DNA from: Gammaproteobacteria bacterium
Lineage (GTDB): Bacteria; Pseudomonadota; Gammaproteobacteria; DSM-16500
NCBI GenBank assembly: GCA_013288125.1
Contig: JABDCN010000018.1
Coordinates: forward strand, 1 to 34,733
DNA: 34,733 bases
Direction: 5' to 3'
In this document: one piece after another, positions 7,723-14,936 of the stretch
How the letters are laid out: the number at the start of each line of letters is the position of its first letter
Position numbering within the stretch: position 1 is the stretch's first letter
Program-made: the position numbers and the translations under genes
Notes under the pieces: model-generated
Seen by the model: the letters and a program-made list of their open reading frames with translations, nothing else
Databases searched by the model: none
What the model was told of the DNA's origin: nothing

Positions 7723-8061
7723 CTAAGTAGTTGTGACCGTTTCTTTTGTCAGTTTTTCATTATAATCCGCAATATTATCAAGAGTTGTATCTAATAAAGT
7801 TTGCGTGGAATGCGCTAAATGTTCATTCATGACTTTAATCAGTTTAACTTGCGCTAAAATAACATCGCTTAAGTTATTTGCCTGTGACAAATTTTTTAAA
7901 TGACTGATGCTGAGCAACATGAAATTATTTAATAATTCTGCATTTTGTTGAGCATAGACATGAATTAAGGCTTGACGTGCTTCATCACCACTTTGCTCTA
8001 TACATTGATGCAATAATTTAATTAACTGATCGTAATTGTTTTCTAATTCCTGATATAACAT
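7723..8061 (-). CDS. Small helical protein, possibly phasin-like
   Basis: The chosen start (MLYQELENNYDQLI) gives 112 residues. A perfect AAGGAGG lies five bases upstream, whereas the longer frame reaching 8121 has no such site and would overlap the phosphopantetheinyl transferase gene. The protein is almost all amphipathic helix without membrane segments. The middle (NAELLNNFMLLSISHLKNLSQ) and the pattern around DVILAQVKLIKVMNEHL resemble phasin family proteins, which coat polyhydroxybutyrate granules. This match is weak and no PHB synthase is nearby. It lies between the phosphopantetheinyl transferase and lysA in one operon. An unrelated helical protein is equally possible. Confidence 0.7.
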   Translation of the reverse strand: MLYQELENNYDQLIKLLHQCIEQSGDEARQALIHVYAQQNAELLNNFMLLSISHLKNLSQANNLSDVILAQVKLIKVMNEHLAHSTQTLLDTTLDNIADYNEKLTKETVTTT

Positions 8062-8080
8062 GACTTCCTCCTTGAAGCGC

Positions 8081-8755
8081 TCATCTCTCTCTATCATAAT
8101 GCTGGTAAACAACTTGAGCAATCATTTGATTTGAAGCTAAAGCAGCTTGAAATCCTGTCTGTGTGTTGACAGGCATAAGCGACCAGGCTTGATTTTCTAT
8201 CAAAATGGTCTCATTGATCGCTAACGTTGAAACAGAAAATGGCGGATATTGAAAAATGCCTTTTCCCATTGCTTTAATGATTGCTTCCCGACGTGACCAA
8301 GTTCGATAAAAAGCAATATTTGCTTCTAATGGTTCATAACCAAGTAATTCATTATTTTCTGAAGCAGTAAAATAACGTTTTGCGACGAGGGTGGAGTATG
8401 AGGGTTTTATTTTTTCTACATCGATGCCAATCTCATGGTTTAAGGTAAAAGCATAAAGGACTAAATTATCTGAATGGGAAAGATTAAAACGCAGTTGAGT
8501 ATCAGGCAAAAAAGGCTTTTGATAGTGATTATAAGAAAAATTTATTTGTATGGGGTCTGACGATAAATATCCAGCTAATAATTGCCTTAGTCTGGCGCGG
8601 GCAGCAATAAACCGCTCGCGATGCAGCATAGTATGAAATTGTAACGCACGCGTTTGTTCATCTTTGCTGAGTATCGCTAAGTATTGTTTTGTCTGATCTT
8701 GTGTCAGGGCCAGTGAGGATGACCAGATGTGGACTTCATGGGGTTCAATTTTCAT
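8081..8755 (-). CDS. 4'-phosphopantetheinyl transferase, Sfp type
   Basis: A 224-residue enzyme that transfers phosphopantetheine from CoA to a serine of acyl- or peptidyl-carrier proteins. It has the NLSHS motif (about 91-95), the Mg2+-binding IGIDVEKI (D112, E114) and the WSRREAIIKAMGKG helix (W153, E157, K161). In the last motif the usual lysine before the glutamate (WxxKE) is arginine, a conservative change. The two-domain Sfp/Gsp length suggests action on NRPS/PKS-type carriers, or on fatty-acid ACP if no AcpS is present; no carrier or synthase is in this window. It is the first gene of the operon with the helical protein and lysA, and diverges from the DUF378 gene. Confidence 0.93.
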   Translation of the reverse strand: MKIEPHEVHIWSSSLALTQDQTKQYLAILSKDEQTRALQFHTMLHRERFIAARARLRQLLAGYLSSDPIQINFSYNHYQKPFLPDTQLRFNLSHSDNLVLYAFTLNHEIGIDVEKIKPSYSTLVAKRYFTASENNELLGYEPLEANIAFYRTWSRREAIIKAMGKGIFQYPPFSVSTLAINETILIENQAWSLMPVNTQTGFQAALASNQMIAQVVYQHYDRER

Positions 8756-8826
8756 GGGCTTATGATATGCTGTGTCAGGTGTCGTGTATAGAGTATGGGA
8801 TATTTTTAATTAACAAGGGAGTTGTT

Positions 8827-9042
8827 ATGAAAGACTTAGATCTCTATGGTTGGATTGCATACATTATTGTCTTAGTTGGCGGGATTAATTGGGGCTTATT
8901 TGGCTTATTTAATGTCAATATTGTTTCAGCTATTTTTGGAAACATGCTAGGACGACTTATTTTTATTGTTGTTGGCGCAGCGGCAGGATATCTTTGTTAT
9001 CTGATTTATCAAGATAAAATGAAAAAGTCATCGGCTGCTTAG
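8827..9042 (+). CDS. DUF378 small membrane protein
   Basis: This is a 71-residue protein with two predicted membrane helices (about 7-30 and 40-62). The first carries the DUF378 hallmark VGGINWGLFGLF, and the protein ends with a lysine-rich cytoplasmic tail. The ATG at 8827 has AAGGGAG five bases upstream; a longer upstream in-frame start would read back across the divergent gene and lacks such a site. The function of DUF378 proteins is not known. A hairpin terminator follows 34 bp after the stop. Confidence 0.88.
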   Translation: MKDLDLYGWIAYIIVLVGGINWGLFGLFNVNIVSAIFGNMLGRLIFIVVGAAAGYLCYLIYQDKMKKSSAA

Positions 9043-9076
9043 TTGTAATTGTTTTATTCATATTATCATCTATCAG

Positions 9077-9110
9077 GCGCCGTTGTTGTGAGCAAACAAC
9101 GGCGCTTTAG
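9077..9110 (+). terminator. Rho-independent terminator after the DUF378 gene
   Basis: An exact 11-bp GC-rich inverted repeat (GCGCCGTTGTT, 9077-9087, pairing with 9095-9105) with a 7-nt loop is followed by TTTAGTTTAT. It lies between the DUF378 gene and the 3' end of the convergent repeat protein. The T-rich side is on the plus strand. Confidence 0.75.
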
Positions 9111-9129
9111 TTTATATTAAACTACTTTT

Positions 9130-10440
9130 TTATCGTGGCCCTTTTTTGATTTTTGAAAGTAAATTTCCTTCCTGTAATTTTTTAGCCAATGCTTTATCAT
9201 CAATAGCAGATGACTGTTCTTTCGACTTAAAAAAAGAAGTTTCGCAAAAATGACTTATATTCAATCTTGGATCCTGATGATCTCTTATAGTATGCATAAA
9301 AGCTGTTGCCGTTTTAATATTTTCATTAAGACGATTAAGATCATCACGAGTTGTTGAAAGATATTTGATGTAAATATCATTGGATTTAGACTTGATTTCA
9401 GCGGAAAGATCGTCACAATATTTTTGCAATGAATTAATCATATAATATTTTAAAAATGTAATGAGATTTTCATCTTTCATTAATTCATTACGCAATTGAT
9501 CTGTATCTAACTTTTTTAACGATTTAGGTAATCTGCGATCGCCCTTTAAGCCCTCAGGCGTTAACTCATCCTGATTTATTTTTAAATAATATGAGTATAA
9601 ATAAGCGCAATAATGTAATCGATAATCGCGACTTAATATCATCGCTTTTTTTGTATGGAGATCAATGCCGTATCTTTTTGGCAGTTCTCTTAATGGCTTT
9701 CTATGTTCACGACTTAATATCATGGACATTTTTGTATTAGATTCAATCCCATATTTTTTCGAAAATTCTTTTATTTGATATATGCGGTCAAGAATATTTT
9801 TTCCTGCATCTTGACTTGCCAAATATTGTTTGGCGTTTAGGCCGGTGCTCGCATAAGGTGTTTCAAGTCTTTTAAAATCAATGGGTATATCTTTATGTAA
9901 AAATCGTTTGAAAAAAGGGAGACGTTTAGCGCTAGATGATGTCCAAAATAAAATACTCGTTGAATCGATTGTACGAATTGCGTTGATAACATTATCGTGG
10001 GGATATTTGTGATGTTTGAATAAAAACTCAACGACAGGAATATAATCATTGTCACTTAAAAACCAAAACCAAGGCGCAGTATTATCAATGGATGAAAGTA
10101 AATTTAAGGCATTATCATTTGGAAGAACACCAGCGTTAAATAAGTTAAGACATCTTGATGCATTTTCTTTTCCGCGCATTCCTGACAACCAAAACCATGC
10201 CGTTGTGTTATCTGACGTAACTTGATTCATTTCTTCTTCCGAGGGAACGATATGAGAAGATAATAATTCATCATAGACATCAAATAATTCATGTTGAAAT
10301 AAAAGGCACCATATCTCAGCAAGATATGTTGCATTTTCAATGGCTGTTTGGATGTCTTGTTCAAGGTGAGATTGACGTAAATATGTTTTGACCAATTCTA
10401 GTTTTAGTTCTGTCCCTGTTAAATGATTAATACTGCGCAT
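9130..10440 (-). CDS. Unrecognised protein with four Trp-marked ~40-residue repeats
   Basis: A soluble 436-residue protein without signal peptide or membrane helices; I do not recognise a family. Residues 32-191 form four repeats of about 40 residues. They align on a tryptophan at 44, 84, 126 and 166, inside EIWCLLF, AWFWLSG, PWFWFLS and ILFWTSS. In the last three copies a [IS]D[NS]T motif precedes the Trp, and each copy then has a helix and a P-x-[DE] turn. A second pair of repeats lies at 228-247 and 255-274 (K[KR]YGI[ED]..TK..MILSR..R, period 27). The C-terminus is basic, with helical segments. The layout recalls ankyrin-like or helical solenoid effectors of Legionellales. It is the third gene of the nudC/iron-transporter operon (14-bp gap). 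Confidence 0.8.
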   Translation of the reverse strand: MRSINHLTGTELKLELVKTYLRQSHLEQDIQTAIENATYLAEIWCLLFQHELFDVYDELLSSHIVPSEEEMNQVTSDNTTAWFWLSGMRGKENASRCLNLFNAGVLPNDNALNLLSSIDNTAPWFWFLSDNDYIPVVEFLFKHHKYPHDNVINAIRTIDSTSILFWTSSSAKRLPFFKRFLHKDIPIDFKRLETPYASTGLNAKQYLASQDAGKNILDRIYQIKEFSKKYGIESNTKMSMILSREHRKPLRELPKRYGIDLHTKKAMILSRDYRLHYCAYLYSYYLKINQDELTPEGLKGDRRLPKSLKKLDTDQLRNELMKDENLITFLKYYMINSLQKYCDDLSAEIKSKSNDIYIKYLSTTRDDLNRLNENIKTATAFMHTIRDHQDPRLNISHFCETSFFKSKEQSSAIDDKALAKKLQEGNLLSKIKKGPR

Positions 10441-10454
10441 GAAAAAGTCCTATT

Positions 10455-11447
10455 TTAAAAAGTTATACCAATAAATCTACCAATTATAAAAGTAACACTG
10501 CCTGTGATCGCGCCGATAAGTAACATGCGCATTCCTGAAACAAGTGGATGACGATTCGTAAATAAACTTAAAATACCACCAATCACGAATAATGATACTG
10601 CTGTGATCACAATGCTAATGATCAAATTGGATGATGAATGAGAAATAATAAAAGGGAGTAAAGGTATAAAGGCGCCTAGTCCAAAAGAAAAAAATGAGGC
10701 AATCGCTGCACCTGTTGGTGAAACTAAATCATCAGGATTTAAGCCTAATTCTTCACGCGCTAAGGTGTTTAATCCTGTTTCAGGATTATCAATTAATAAT
10801 TTGGCTAATTGATCTGCCTCTTCTTTTTTTAGACCGCGTGCTTCATAAATCAAACTTAATTCTTTTTTTTCTTCTTCGGGATATTCTTCTAATTCTTGTT
10901 TTTCAAGCGCAATTTGATATTCAAACACTTCACGTTGTGATAGGACGGAAACGTATTCGCCGCCACCCATTGAAAACGCACCCGCTAATAAACCGCTTAC
11001 ACCCGCTAAAACAATGGTATGTGGATTAGAACTTGCACCTGCAACGCCTAAAATTAATCCTAAATTAGAAATCAATCCATCGTTAATACCAAAGACTGCG
11101 GCCCGTAAATTGCTGGCAGAATTAACACCTGTGTGTCTATGCTCAGAATGATATTGTGTAAAAACAGACATACCGCGTATTTTCATGGCGGATAACATGT
11201 AATGCAAATTTTCAGTCCCTAACCAAGAAATTAATAAGACGACTAAACGCGTGCGTAAATCAGGTTGATAAATAAAATTAAAATTTGGATTATTGATTTT
11301 GTTTTCCCAGGTTTTTGCTTGGTTTTCTGCAGCATCTTTTAAATCAAGAAACAATTTTTTATGGAGAATATTTTTTTCATGGTCTGCCATGATTTGATAA
11401 AGATAGGCTGATCGTTTTTCTTCTTGCCAGTTGTTGTATATCTCCAT
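10455..11447 (-). CDS. VIT1/CCC1-family iron/manganese transporter with N-terminal ferritin-like domain
   Basis: A 330-residue protein. Residues 1-105 look like the rubrerythrin/ferritin-like module often fused to VIT1 transporters. From about residue 112 the VIT1/CCC1 membrane domain follows: NLRAAVFGINDGLISNLGL (TM1 with the conserved FGxxDG), LLAGAFSMGGGEYVS (TM2), the acidic cytoplasmic metal-binding loop (EKQELEEYPEEEKKE) and three more helices ending near GRFIGITF. Proteins of this type (MbfA-like) export iron or manganese from the cytosol. In the N-terminal domain the expected E-x-x-H reads ENQA (41-44), so its diiron site may be altered. It sits 11 bp after nudC and 14 bp before the Trp-repeat gene. 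Confidence 0.9.
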   Translation of the reverse strand: MEIYNNWQEEKRSAYLYQIMADHEKNILHKKLFLDLKDAAENQAKTWENKINNPNFNFIYQPDLRTRLVVLLISWLGTENLHYMLSAMKIRGMSVFTQYHSEHRHTGVNSASNLRAAVFGINDGLISNLGLILGVAGASSNPHTIVLAGVSGLLAGAFSMGGGEYVSVLSQREVFEYQIALEKQELEEYPEEEKKELSLIYEARGLKKEEADQLAKLLIDNPETGLNTLAREELGLNPDDLVSPTGAAIASFFSFGLGAFIPLLPFIISHSSSNLIISIVITAVSLFVIGGILSLFTNRHPLVSGMRMLLIGAITGSVTFIIGRFIGITF

Positions 11448-11458
11448 AACGCACCCGC

Positions 11459-12253
11459 CTAGTGATACTGTTGTTGTTTCTTTTCAATAAAATAATTAAT
11501 TAATTTTCCAGCAATACTAATATTAGACGATGGTCTACCTGGTAGATTATCATAACGATACCAGCCTGCCTCTTCAATTTCATTATTATCGATCATCAAC
11601 TCCCCACTCGCATATTCTGCCGTAAATCCTATCATTAAAGAATCAGGGAAGGGCCAAGGCTGTGAGCCAAAATAATGCAAATTCTGTATGTTGATATTCA
11701 CTTCTTCGCGGACTTCTCGATGAATGGCTTCTTCAATACTTTCACCTGCTTCAACAAATCCTGCGATTAAACCATAAACCCCTTTTGTAAAATGCGGGCT
11801 GCGTGCCATGAGTAATTCATCCCCTTTTTGAATCAATACAATGACAGAAGGCGAAATACGAGGATAAACAGCCAATCCACAATGTTCACAAAGACGTTCA
11901 AAAATATGGGATTGATGACTTGTGATATGACCACATCGTCCGCAATACTGATGATTTTTATCCCAATTAATGACGGAATAAGCCTTAACAACAAGGGAGT
12001 ACCAAATGGGTTCTAATAGCTCAAATGATTTTCTAAGCGGGATGAGTTCATATTGAACGGGAAGAGAAGCATCACTAGCAATTTCAGCACAATAGCACAA
12101 TTGATCATTAAACATCCCTAATTGAATCTCTCTTAAAAAAGTAGGCATATTGTTTTGTGTGGTCGGTAAAGTAAAATGTGTTTTATGCTTGATGAAAAGA
12201 AGATGATCATTTTGGAAGACGAGCCAACAAGTTGTCGGAAAAGAAGTTTGCAT
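11459..12253 (-). CDS. nudC: NAD(H) pyrophosphatase / RNA deNADding enzyme
   Basis: A 264-residue Nudix hydrolase of the NudC type. It has a four-cysteine zinc site (C104, C107, C122, C125 in YCGRCG and LCEHCG). The Nudix box starts GFVEAGESIEEAIHREV at 165 and continues with the catalytic REEV glutamates (E180, E183, E184). The diagnostic NudC signature SQPWPFPDSLM lies at 197-207. NudC hydrolyses NADH to NMNH plus AMP and removes NAD caps from RNA. It is the promoter-proximal gene of a minus-strand operon and diverges from msrBA with a 64-bp shared intergenic region. Confidence 0.96.
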   Translation of the reverse strand: MQTSFPTTCWLVFQNDHLLFIKHKTHFTLPTTQNNMPTFLREIQLGMFNDQLCYCAEIASDASLPVQYELIPLRKSFELLEPIWYSLVVKAYSVINWDKNHQYCGRCGHITSHQSHIFERLCEHCGLAVYPRISPSVIVLIQKGDELLMARSPHFTKGVYGLIAGFVEAGESIEEAIHREVREEVNINIQNLHYFGSQPWPFPDSLMIGFTAEYASGELMIDNNEIEEAGWYRYDNLPGRPSSNISIAGKLINYFIEKKQQQYH

Positions 12254-12317
12254 TATGACCTCACTGTGAAATATCCTCTTAAAAATAAACCGTAATCCTT
12301 ACTTATACAAGGATGAA

Positions 12318-13178
12318 ATGATGACCATCAAAACAGCAAGTCTACCTGATTTTATTCTAAACATTGTTACGAATAAAGGAACAGAACATCCTTTTACGGG
12401 TGAATACAATGATTTTGAAGAGAATGGGACTTATTTATGTCGCCAATGTGGTTTACCTTTGTTTTATTCTCAAAGTAAATTTCATTCAGGTTGTGGATGG
12501 CCAAGTTTTGATGATGAAATGAAACAAGCTATTTTGCGTGAAAAAGATGCAGATGGACATCGTACAGAAATTTTATGCAAGCGTTGTCATGCACATTTAG
12601 GACATGTTTTTACAGGAGAAGGATTTACACCAAACAACTTAAGACATTGTGTTAATTCATTGAGTTTAGATTTTGTTTCAGCTTCGAATGTTCAAGATAC
12701 GGAAGAAGCGATTTTGGCCGCAGGGTGTTTTTGGGGCGTGGAGCATTATTTTAAAAAATTACCTGGCGTATTAAAAACAGAAGTAGGTTATACCGGTGGT
12801 CATTTGGCGCATCCCTCTTATCGTGATGTTTGTGATGGTACAACAGGACATTATGAAGCGATTCGCGTGTTATATGATTCATCAAAACTAAGTTATACAG
12901 ATATCATTAAATATTTTTTTGAAATTCACGATCCCACACAACGGAATGGCCAAGGGCCTGATTTGGGATTGCAATATCAAAGCGCCATTTTTTATTATGA
13001 CGATGTACAGCATCAAACGGCTTTACAAGTGATAGCTGAATTAGAAAAAAAAGGATATCGCGTTGCAACGAAAGTGTTACCAGTCAGTCCCTTTTGGCAA
13101 GCGGAGAAAGATCATCAAGATTATTATACAAAAACGGGGAAGGCGCCTTATTGTCATCGGTATGAGAAGAAATTTTAG
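12318..13178 (+). CDS. msrBA: Bifunctional peptide methionine sulfoxide reductase MsrB-MsrA
   Basis: A 286-residue fusion that repairs both stereoisomers of oxidised methionine. The N-terminal MsrB domain (about 1-120) has zinc cysteines C41/C44 and C87/C90 and the catalytic C111 in RHCVNS. The C-terminal MsrA domain (about 128-286) carries the catalytic C137 in GCFWG, then GYTGG and the C-terminal KDHQDYY. The order B then A is the reverse of PilB-type MsrA-MsrB fusions but occurs in other bacteria. There is no signal peptide, so it acts in the cytoplasm. AAGGA precedes the tandem ATG codons at 12318/12321. A very long perfect hairpin begins at the base after the stop codon. Confidence 0.96.
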   Translation: MMTIKTASLPDFILNIVTNKGTEHPFTGEYNDFEENGTYLCRQCGLPLFYSQSKFHSGCGWPSFDDEMKQAILREKDADGHRTEILCKRCHAHLGHVFTGEGFTPNNLRHCVNSLSLDFVSASNVQDTEEAILAAGCFWGVEHYFKKLPGVLKTEVGYTGGHLAHPSYRDVCDGTTGHYEAIRVLYDSSKLSYTDIIKYFFEIHDPTQRNGQGPDLGLQYQSAIFYYDDVQHQTALQVIAELEKKGYRVATKVLPVSPFWQAEKDHQDYYTKTGKAPYCHRYEKKF

Positions 13179-13249
13179 AGCTTGGGGTCAGGCTTGCGTC
13201 ATTGCATCTTTTAAAAAAAGATGCAATGACGCAAGCCTGACCCCAAGCT
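13179..13249. repeat. 71-bp perfect palindrome (34-bp arms, 3-nt loop)
   Basis: Arms 13179-13212 and 13216-13249 are exactly complementary over 34 bp with an AAA loop. The palindrome starts at the first base after the msrBA stop. Its outer part (GGGGTCAGGCTTGCGTCATT) is of the kind seen in REP/MITE-like palindromes mobilised by REP-associated transposases; that resemblance is from memory. It could also end msrBA transcription, but it is much longer than the factor-independent terminators in this window and has no T-run beyond the stem. Confidence 0.85.
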
Positions 13250-13264
13250 ATATTCTTGCATTTT

Positions 13265-13296
13265 TCTGGATCCCGCGGACAAGCCGCGGGACGACG
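13265..13296 (+). repeat. REP-like palindromic repeat, copy 1
   Basis: A 32-bp unit starting TCTGGATCCCGCGG, with an 8-bp stem (TCCCGCGG/CCGCGGGA) and the short loop ACAAG. It is identical over all 32 bp to the copy at 17724-17755 and nearly identical to the inverted copy at 17665-17695. It is far more GC-rich than its surroundings. It lies between the msrBA hairpin and the end of hutH. Confidence 0.85.
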
Positions 13297-13329
13297 AGTC
13301 TGAGTGTAATGCTATCTTACAAATTTAGA

Positions 13330-14850
13330 TCATTTAAAAAAATTTGAATAATCTGCATCAACAAGTAATTCTCCACTTTGAACAATTGCCTTCGCCTGAG
13401 CAATATCATCTGAAAAAAATCGGTCATGCTCGTAATACGATACTTTTTCTCTAACTAACTCATATACTTTTTCTAATGATGCAGAAGTCTTCAAGGGTCG
13501 TATCAAATCCAATGCCTGACAAGCCGCTAATAATTCAATACCAATTACCGCAGCTGCATTTTCTGTCATTGATAATAAACGTCTTGCCGCATAAGTTGCC
13601 ATACTGACATGATCTTCTTGGCCTAGCGATGTCGGGATATTATCAACACTTGCAGGATGAGCAAGAGATTTATTTTCGCTAACTAATGCAGCAGCAGTGA
13701 CTTGTGCAATCATAAAACCTGAATTAATGCCTGGATTGTTAACTAAAAAAGCGGGTAGTTGACTAAAATGCGGATCAATCATTAAAGCAATTCTTCGTTC
13801 AGATAATGATGCAATTTCAGCAATACAAACCGCTAAAGCATCTGCGGCTAAAGCAATAGGTTCAGCATGAAAATTACCACCTGATAATACTTCCTCTTCT
13901 TCTGAAAAAATTAAGGGATTATCAGTGACACCATTCGCTTCTGCTAACAAAATAGATTGGGTATATAAGAGATGTGAAAGACAAGCGCCCATCACTTGAG
14001 GTTGACAGCGTAAAGAATAAGGATCTTGTACTTTATCACAATCACGATGTGCTTGAGGGATTTCACTTCCCTTTAATAATAAACGAAATAATCGTGCCAC
14101 TTCAATTTGTCCTGCTTGACCGCGAATGGCATGAATACGTTCATCAAAAGGCGTGTGACTTGCACGCATGGCATCAACTGATAATGCGCCTGTGATAATA
14201 GCATTGTGAAAAGTCGTTTCTATTTTAAACCAAGCATCAATAGCAATGGCAGTTGAAACTTGTGTTCCATTTAATAAAGCCAATCCTTCTTTTGGTCCTA
14301 AGCCCAATGGTTTTAATTCTGCTATTTCTAAAGCTTTTTCTGCGGAGATGATTTTATCATGATGACGTGCTTGACCTTGGCCGATGAGTAAAGCACTTAA
14401 ATAAGCTAAAGGAGCGAGATCACCCGAAGCACCAACAGATCCTTGACAAGGAATGCAAGGGTAAATTTTTTTATTATAAAGACGAATTAATGCGTCAATG
14501 GTTTTCATACTGACACCAGAATAACCGCGTGCAAGACTATTAATTTTTAATGCTAGTATGAGTCTCACAATATCATCATTCAAATATTCGCCTGTGCCTG
14601 CTGCATGCGACAAAATAAGATTATGCTGTAATTGATTGAGATCTTGTGCTGAGATGCGTGAGTGCGCTAATGCACCAAATCCTGTGTTAATACCGTAAAC
14701 GGGTTTGTTTTTTTGAATGAGGGAAATAATTAATTTTTCTGACGCGTGAATTGCTGAGTGACAAGCATCATTTAATTTCAATGTTGTTTTTTTGTTTAAT
14801 AGTTCACGTAAATCTGAAAAAGTTAATTGCCCTGGATTAAGAGAAAACAT
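13330..14850 (-). CDS. hutH: Histidine ammonia-lyase
   Basis: A 506-residue enzyme that removes ammonia from L-histidine to give urocanate, the first step of histidine utilisation. The self-forming MIO cofactor tripeptide is A141-S142-G143 in GSVGASGDLAPLAY. The catalytic tyrosine is Y52 in YGINTGFG, and the NGT motif (LLNGTQVS) and the FHAEP region (GGNFHAEPIALAAD) are present. Length and motifs are normal. It is the third gene of hutG-hutU-hutH on the minus strand, 86 bp after hutU with a hairpin in between. AAGGA lies six bases before its ATG, so it keeps its own good translation signal. Confidence 0.97.
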   Translation of the reverse strand: MFSLNPGQLTFSDLRELLNKKTTLKLNDACHSAIHASEKLIISLIQKNKPVYGINTGFGALAHSRISAQDLNQLQHNLILSHAAGTGEYLNDDIVRLILALKINSLARGYSGVSMKTIDALIRLYNKKIYPCIPCQGSVGASGDLAPLAYLSALLIGQGQARHHDKIISAEKALEIAELKPLGLGPKEGLALLNGTQVSTAIAIDAWFKIETTFHNAIITGALSVDAMRASHTPFDERIHAIRGQAGQIEVARLFRLLLKGSEIPQAHRDCDKVQDPYSLRCQPQVMGACLSHLLYTQSILLAEANGVTDNPLIFSEEEEVLSGGNFHAEPIALAADALAVCIAEIASLSERRIALMIDPHFSQLPAFLVNNPGINSGFMIAQVTAAALVSENKSLAHPASVDNIPTSLGQEDHVSMATYAARRLLSMTENAAAVIGIELLAACQALDLIRPLKTSASLEKVYELVREKVSYYEHDRFFSDDIAQAKAIVQSGELLVDADYSNFFK

Positions 14851-14890
14851 AGTTATTCCTTAAAATTTACAGAGAGTATAGCTAAAACCG

Positions 14891-14929
14891 TTCCCTCCCC
14901 TCCCACAAAAAACGTGGGAGGAGAGGGAA
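14891..14929 (-). terminator. Hairpin between hutU and hutH (terminator/attenuator or repeat)
   Basis: Arms 14891-14906 and 14914-14929 form a 16-bp, C/G-rich stem with one mismatch (14898/14922) and an A-rich 7-nt loop. It lies 8 bp after the hutU stop. On the minus strand the stem is followed by CGGTTTTAGC, only a short T-run. It may therefore lower hutH expression, stabilise the hutGU message or simply be another palindromic repeat. Confidence 0.5.
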
Positions 14930-14936
14930 TAGGGTT

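Noticed and set aside
8062-8121. Longer N-terminus for the small helical protein
   Set aside because: It would overlap the upstream gene by 41 bp and has no ribosome-binding site, whereas the internal ATG at 8061 has a perfect AAGGAGG.
8270-8300. Arginine in place of lysine in the WxxKE motif of the phosphopantetheinyl transferase
   Set aside because: A conservative change with D112, E114, E157 and K161 intact; not enough to call the enzyme unusual.
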